In this document: positions 33,026 through 35,127 of the stretch, one piece after another
How the letters are laid out: the number at the start of each line of letters is the position of its first letter
Numbering within the stretch: position 1 is the first letter of the stretch
NCBI GenBank assembly: GCA_016188575.1
Contig: JACPHN010000065.1
Span: forward strand, 1 to 35,127
Direction of reading: 5' to 3'
DNA: 35,127 nucleotides
From: Candidatus Schekmanbacteria bacterium
GTDB lineage: Bacteria > CSSED10-310 > JACPHN01
Program-made: the position numbers and the translations under genes
The notes under the pieces: model-generated
The model's input: only the letters and a program-made list of their open reading frames with translations
Database searches by the model: none
What the model was told of the DNA's origin: nothing

Positions 33026-33517
33026 AAAGTCCTCCGGGACAAAACGGTGTGCCCGCCACAGCCAGCTCGTGCGTCCAGGATGGGCGACCGGTTCGCGGCG
33101 ACGTACGCTCGCGTTTGCCGGCGCGGCGCGAGGCCGCCGTCGTTGTCATGTAGCTCGCCGTCGGGGTGACAACGGCCCTCTCCGTCCCTCTTTCATGGGT
33201 AGTGTTTCAAAGGAAGCGCGTGGAGCCATCCCAGTAGGCGTTGAGCGTTCTTCCGGGTCGCCCCGGACCTGCCCGTAGCCTTCGCCCTCGCCCCCACCCT
33301 CGGCGTGGCCGGGCGCGCGCCCGATGGCGGGATCTCATGGTGCGCTTATCTTCACCAGCAACGAGCCAGTGGACTATCGTGTTGCCTTCGGCGCACCTTG
33401 TCTTATGAATCGCCCGGACCCGCGCTGCGGCTTCTTGATGCCCGCCGGCGCCCGCGCTAGACTCGAGGATGCCGGCTCGTCACGACTGCTGGTCACAGCC
33501 AGAAGGAGGTTCTCGGG
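33026..33517. other. 492-bp intergenic region between alaS and the secreted gene
   Basis: No gene is supported; the short open frames here lack protein-like composition and start signals. It contains an 8-bp inverted repeat CGTTGTCA (33141-33148) / TGACAACG (33167-33174) with an 18-nt spacer, a 14-bp palindrome CGGGCGCGCGCCCG at 33310-33323, and the promoter of the next gene. Confidence 0.5.
33435..33463 (+). promoter_or_regulatory. Sigma70-type promoter for the terminal secreted gene
   Basis: TTGATG (33435-33440) and TAGACT (33458-33463) are 17 nt apart. The -10 is identical to that of pilT. The leader to ATG 33518 would be about 48 nt and contains AAGGAGG at 33503-33509. Confidence 0.6.
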
Positions 33518-33529
33518 ATGCGAGAGGTT

Positions 33530-33536
33530 GGGGGGG
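33530..33536 (+). repeat. G7 homopolymer just after the start codon of the secreted gene
   Basis: Seven consecutive G residues lie 12 nt into the reading frame of ATG 33518. Six G's would put the start in frame with the signal peptide; seven do not. Poly-G tracts are classic slipped-strand sites and also common sequencing-error sites. Confidence 0.8.
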
Positions 33537-33837
33537 TACGGCCGGATCGTCGTCGTAGCAGTGGCGGCGTGCTGCTGTGCGCTGCTCGCACTGGCGGCCA
33601 CCGGCGCGGCGGCGCAGGTGGATGAGAGCTTCGAGAGCGGCAGCCTCGGAGCGACCCTCAAGGCCGACATTGTGCTGCACGGCTTTTCGGGCGACGACCG
33701 GCAGACGGGGCACCAAGTGCAACCGGGGGGCAATCCCGTAGATGGCTCGGATTGTACGATAGACTGGGAGCTGACCTCGAAGGTGGAGATCAAGTCCCAC
33801 TGGCGCGCGCGGCTGGGCCGCGAGACGCCGCCGGATT

Positions 33838-33925
33838 ACCTGCCGGAAGGCGACATCGCCAGCCCCGGGAACCCGGCGGGGACCTGCCGGAAGGCGACAT
33901 CGCCAGCCCCGGGAACCCGGCGGGG
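33838..33925 (+). repeat. Exact 44-bp tandem duplication inside the secreted gene
   Basis: Positions 33838-33881 and 33882-33925 are identical, each starting ACCTGCCGGAAGG and ending AACCCGGCGGGG. The unit is not a multiple of 3, so one copy keeps the frame and two break it. The perfect identity implies a recent event. Confidence 0.95.
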
Positions 33926-35127
33926 CGCACGGTCGAATACGTGCTCGAGGCGCGCCCGAACTGGGCATTCGAGGCGGCCAAGCTCGAGCTGGGCTTCGGG
34001 AGCACGCGGTACCCCGGCATCGCGACGAACGAGCCGTACGCGACCCCGGTGCCGCTGCCGAACGTGGACGACATCGCGTATTCCCCGCCAACGGGCGGGC
34101 GGGCCACGGTGCCGTCCACGACCAAGTGGCCCGGTTGGATCGACCCGTTCCACGCCGGTGGCGCCGCCGGGGACAACGCGCATGCGTACTTCGACACCAG
34201 CTTCCTGTGGTACTGGGTCGTGACCTACGACCAGGCGCTTGTCGCCTCCGTCGCCCCGAAGATCACGGCGCGATCCACCGACTTCGGCGCGAAGGGCTTT
34301 TTCGCCGCCCGGTGGACGCCCAAATACCAGAGCGACATCGAGTACATCACGCTTTCGGGACCCGTCGCCGCCGGGGACACCAGCACGCGCAAGGTTTTCC
34401 AGATCCCGCGCGACGACGATGGGGACGCGTTTCCGGAGGCGCAGTGGCTGCCGATTTCGGTCAACCCGTGCCCCGGCCAGACGCTGCCGCTGATGCCGGA
34501 TTCCGACACCGATTGCCACACGGACCGGCTCAACGGCAAGCGCCCCGGCGATGGGTTGCTGGCGTACGATGAGTATCGGGGGCTGATTTTCCCACCGAAT
34601 CCCCAGAGCCCTCTGGTGCACGAGCGCACCGCGCCGTGGACCAAGGACGTGTTCGTAGTGTACGCAAAGGGGCGTGACGGGGTCACCAATGTCTCGGCCG
34701 ATCTCAAACCCGGCGCCGAATCCTTCGGAATCGGCGCTCAGGTAAACCTCCACGCCAGGGCGAATCCGAATATCCGCACGGAGCTCCAGGGGCAAGCGCT
34801 CATCACCAACCCGTATCGCACCGATCCACTCGCGGGAGAGCAGCGACTCGTCCAGGTGCTGCTGCCGCCGAAAATGGGGAATACGGCCTGGCGATGGGGA
34901 ACTACGCAAATCGGCAAGTTCCTCGCGAGGGTCGATGTCGAGCGCATCCGCAAGGACGTCGTCGATACGCCCCTCGGGCCCCAGGACGCGGCGATCGTCA
35001 ACCTCACCGGCAACGAGCTGACGCACGCGGTCGGCATCGACGACCACCAGCCCACCGCGGCCTGCCCGGTCCCACTGACCTGCGGCATGGTCCCGGTGCC
35101 GGCGCGGCCCCGAGCCGACCTGGGGCA

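Larger units (their letters stand above)
33518..35127 (+). pseudogene. Secreted metzincin-like protein, twice frame-broken (phase-variable, decayed or misassembled), 3' truncated by the window
   Basis: ATG 33518 has an ideal AAGGAGG 8 nt upstream, but its frame stops after about 35 codons. Deleting one G from the G7 run at 33530-33536 gives MREVGGYGRIVVVAVAA and then a full signal peptide ending TGAAAQ. That second frame continues as normal protein to about 33880. There an exact 44-bp duplication (33838-33925) shifts it. Removing one copy restores an open frame from GRTVEYVLEARPNWAFE to the window end, about 400 more residues. That part has DSDTDCHTDRLNGKRPGDG, YDEYRGLIF and KDVFVVYA, and near the end NELTHAVGIDDH, which resembles the metzincin zinc motif with Asn for the first His. 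The expected product is secreted and over 520 aa; its function is unknown. Confidence 0.7.

Noticed and set aside
33069-33278. Short plus-strand ORF after alaS
   Set aside because: It is Arg/Gly-rich with no start signal or recognisable domain.
33836-35047. Long minus-strand open frame of about 400 codons
   Set aside because: It is antisense to the restored plus-strand reading of the secreted gene, has Arg/Val/Gly-rich shadow composition, and shows no motif or start signal.
1-35127. tRNA, rRNA genes or CRISPR arrays
   Set aside because: No cloverleaf-like segments, rRNA cores or regularly spaced repeats were seen; the only tandem repeats are the 44-bp duplication and the Pro-Thr linker.

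Overview
This is a GC-rich window (by eye roughly 65% G+C) from a Gram-negative bacterium. It encodes a lipoprotein, signal-peptide-bearing envelope proteins, the pilus retraction ATPase PilT and the flagellar regulators FliW and CsrA. Gene content and codon use would fit a deltaproteobacterial, myxobacterial or Binatota-like lineage. No rRNA or other phylogenetic marker is visible by eye, so this placement is inference. Genes are densely packed on both strands and several start/stop overlaps are of the ATGA or GTGA type.

Positions 1-9.6 kb are accessory in character. The window opens inside the C-terminus of an IscB-type (RRXRR/HNH, OMEGA nuclease) protein. It is followed by a large secreted protein with a fibronectin-III domain and a C13/caspase-like domain whose catalytic Cys is replaced by Asp. 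Next come a tandem Ser/Thr kinase fused to a P-loop ATPase and a small FHA-domain protein, a plausible phospho-signalling pair. On the opposite strand lies an M14 zinc carboxypeptidase, then an MNIO (DUF692) iron oxygenase, its likely partner protein, and a hexapeptide-repeat acyltransferase. This is an MNIO peptide-modification-type cassette with no recognised precursor.

Positions 10-20 kb carry an Uma2 nuclease-fold gene, a nucleotidyltransferase-murG pair with a 4-nt overlap, class I fumarase, a membrane-anchored PHP-domain protein downstream of citrate synthase, and metK. gltA and metK diverge from two near-consensus sigma70 promoters.

Positions 19-26.5 kb carry a DUF502 membrane protein, a small envelope protein, a fibronectin-III lipoprotein with an LptM-like N-terminus, and a minus-strand run of a glycosyltransferase-like membrane protein, lipA, an unknown 114-aa protein, fliW and csrA.

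Positions 26.7-33 kb carry a three-gene coupled operon trmI - ThiS/TtuB-like carrier - ttuA, which should modify neighbouring positions 58 and 54 of the tRNA T-loop. pilT and alaS follow. The operon's sulfur carrier has Gly-Gly followed by three extra residues. The pilT promoter embeds the ttuA stop codon in its -10 box.

The window ends in a secreted, metzincin-like gene with a good promoter and Shine-Dalgarno. It is broken twice: by a G7 run just after the start codon and by an exact 44-bp tandem duplication. The two extra lengths sum to 45 nt. This is either a phase-variable locus, a decaying gene or a sequencing/assembly artefact, and it is the window's most checkable oddity along with the MNIO cassette.
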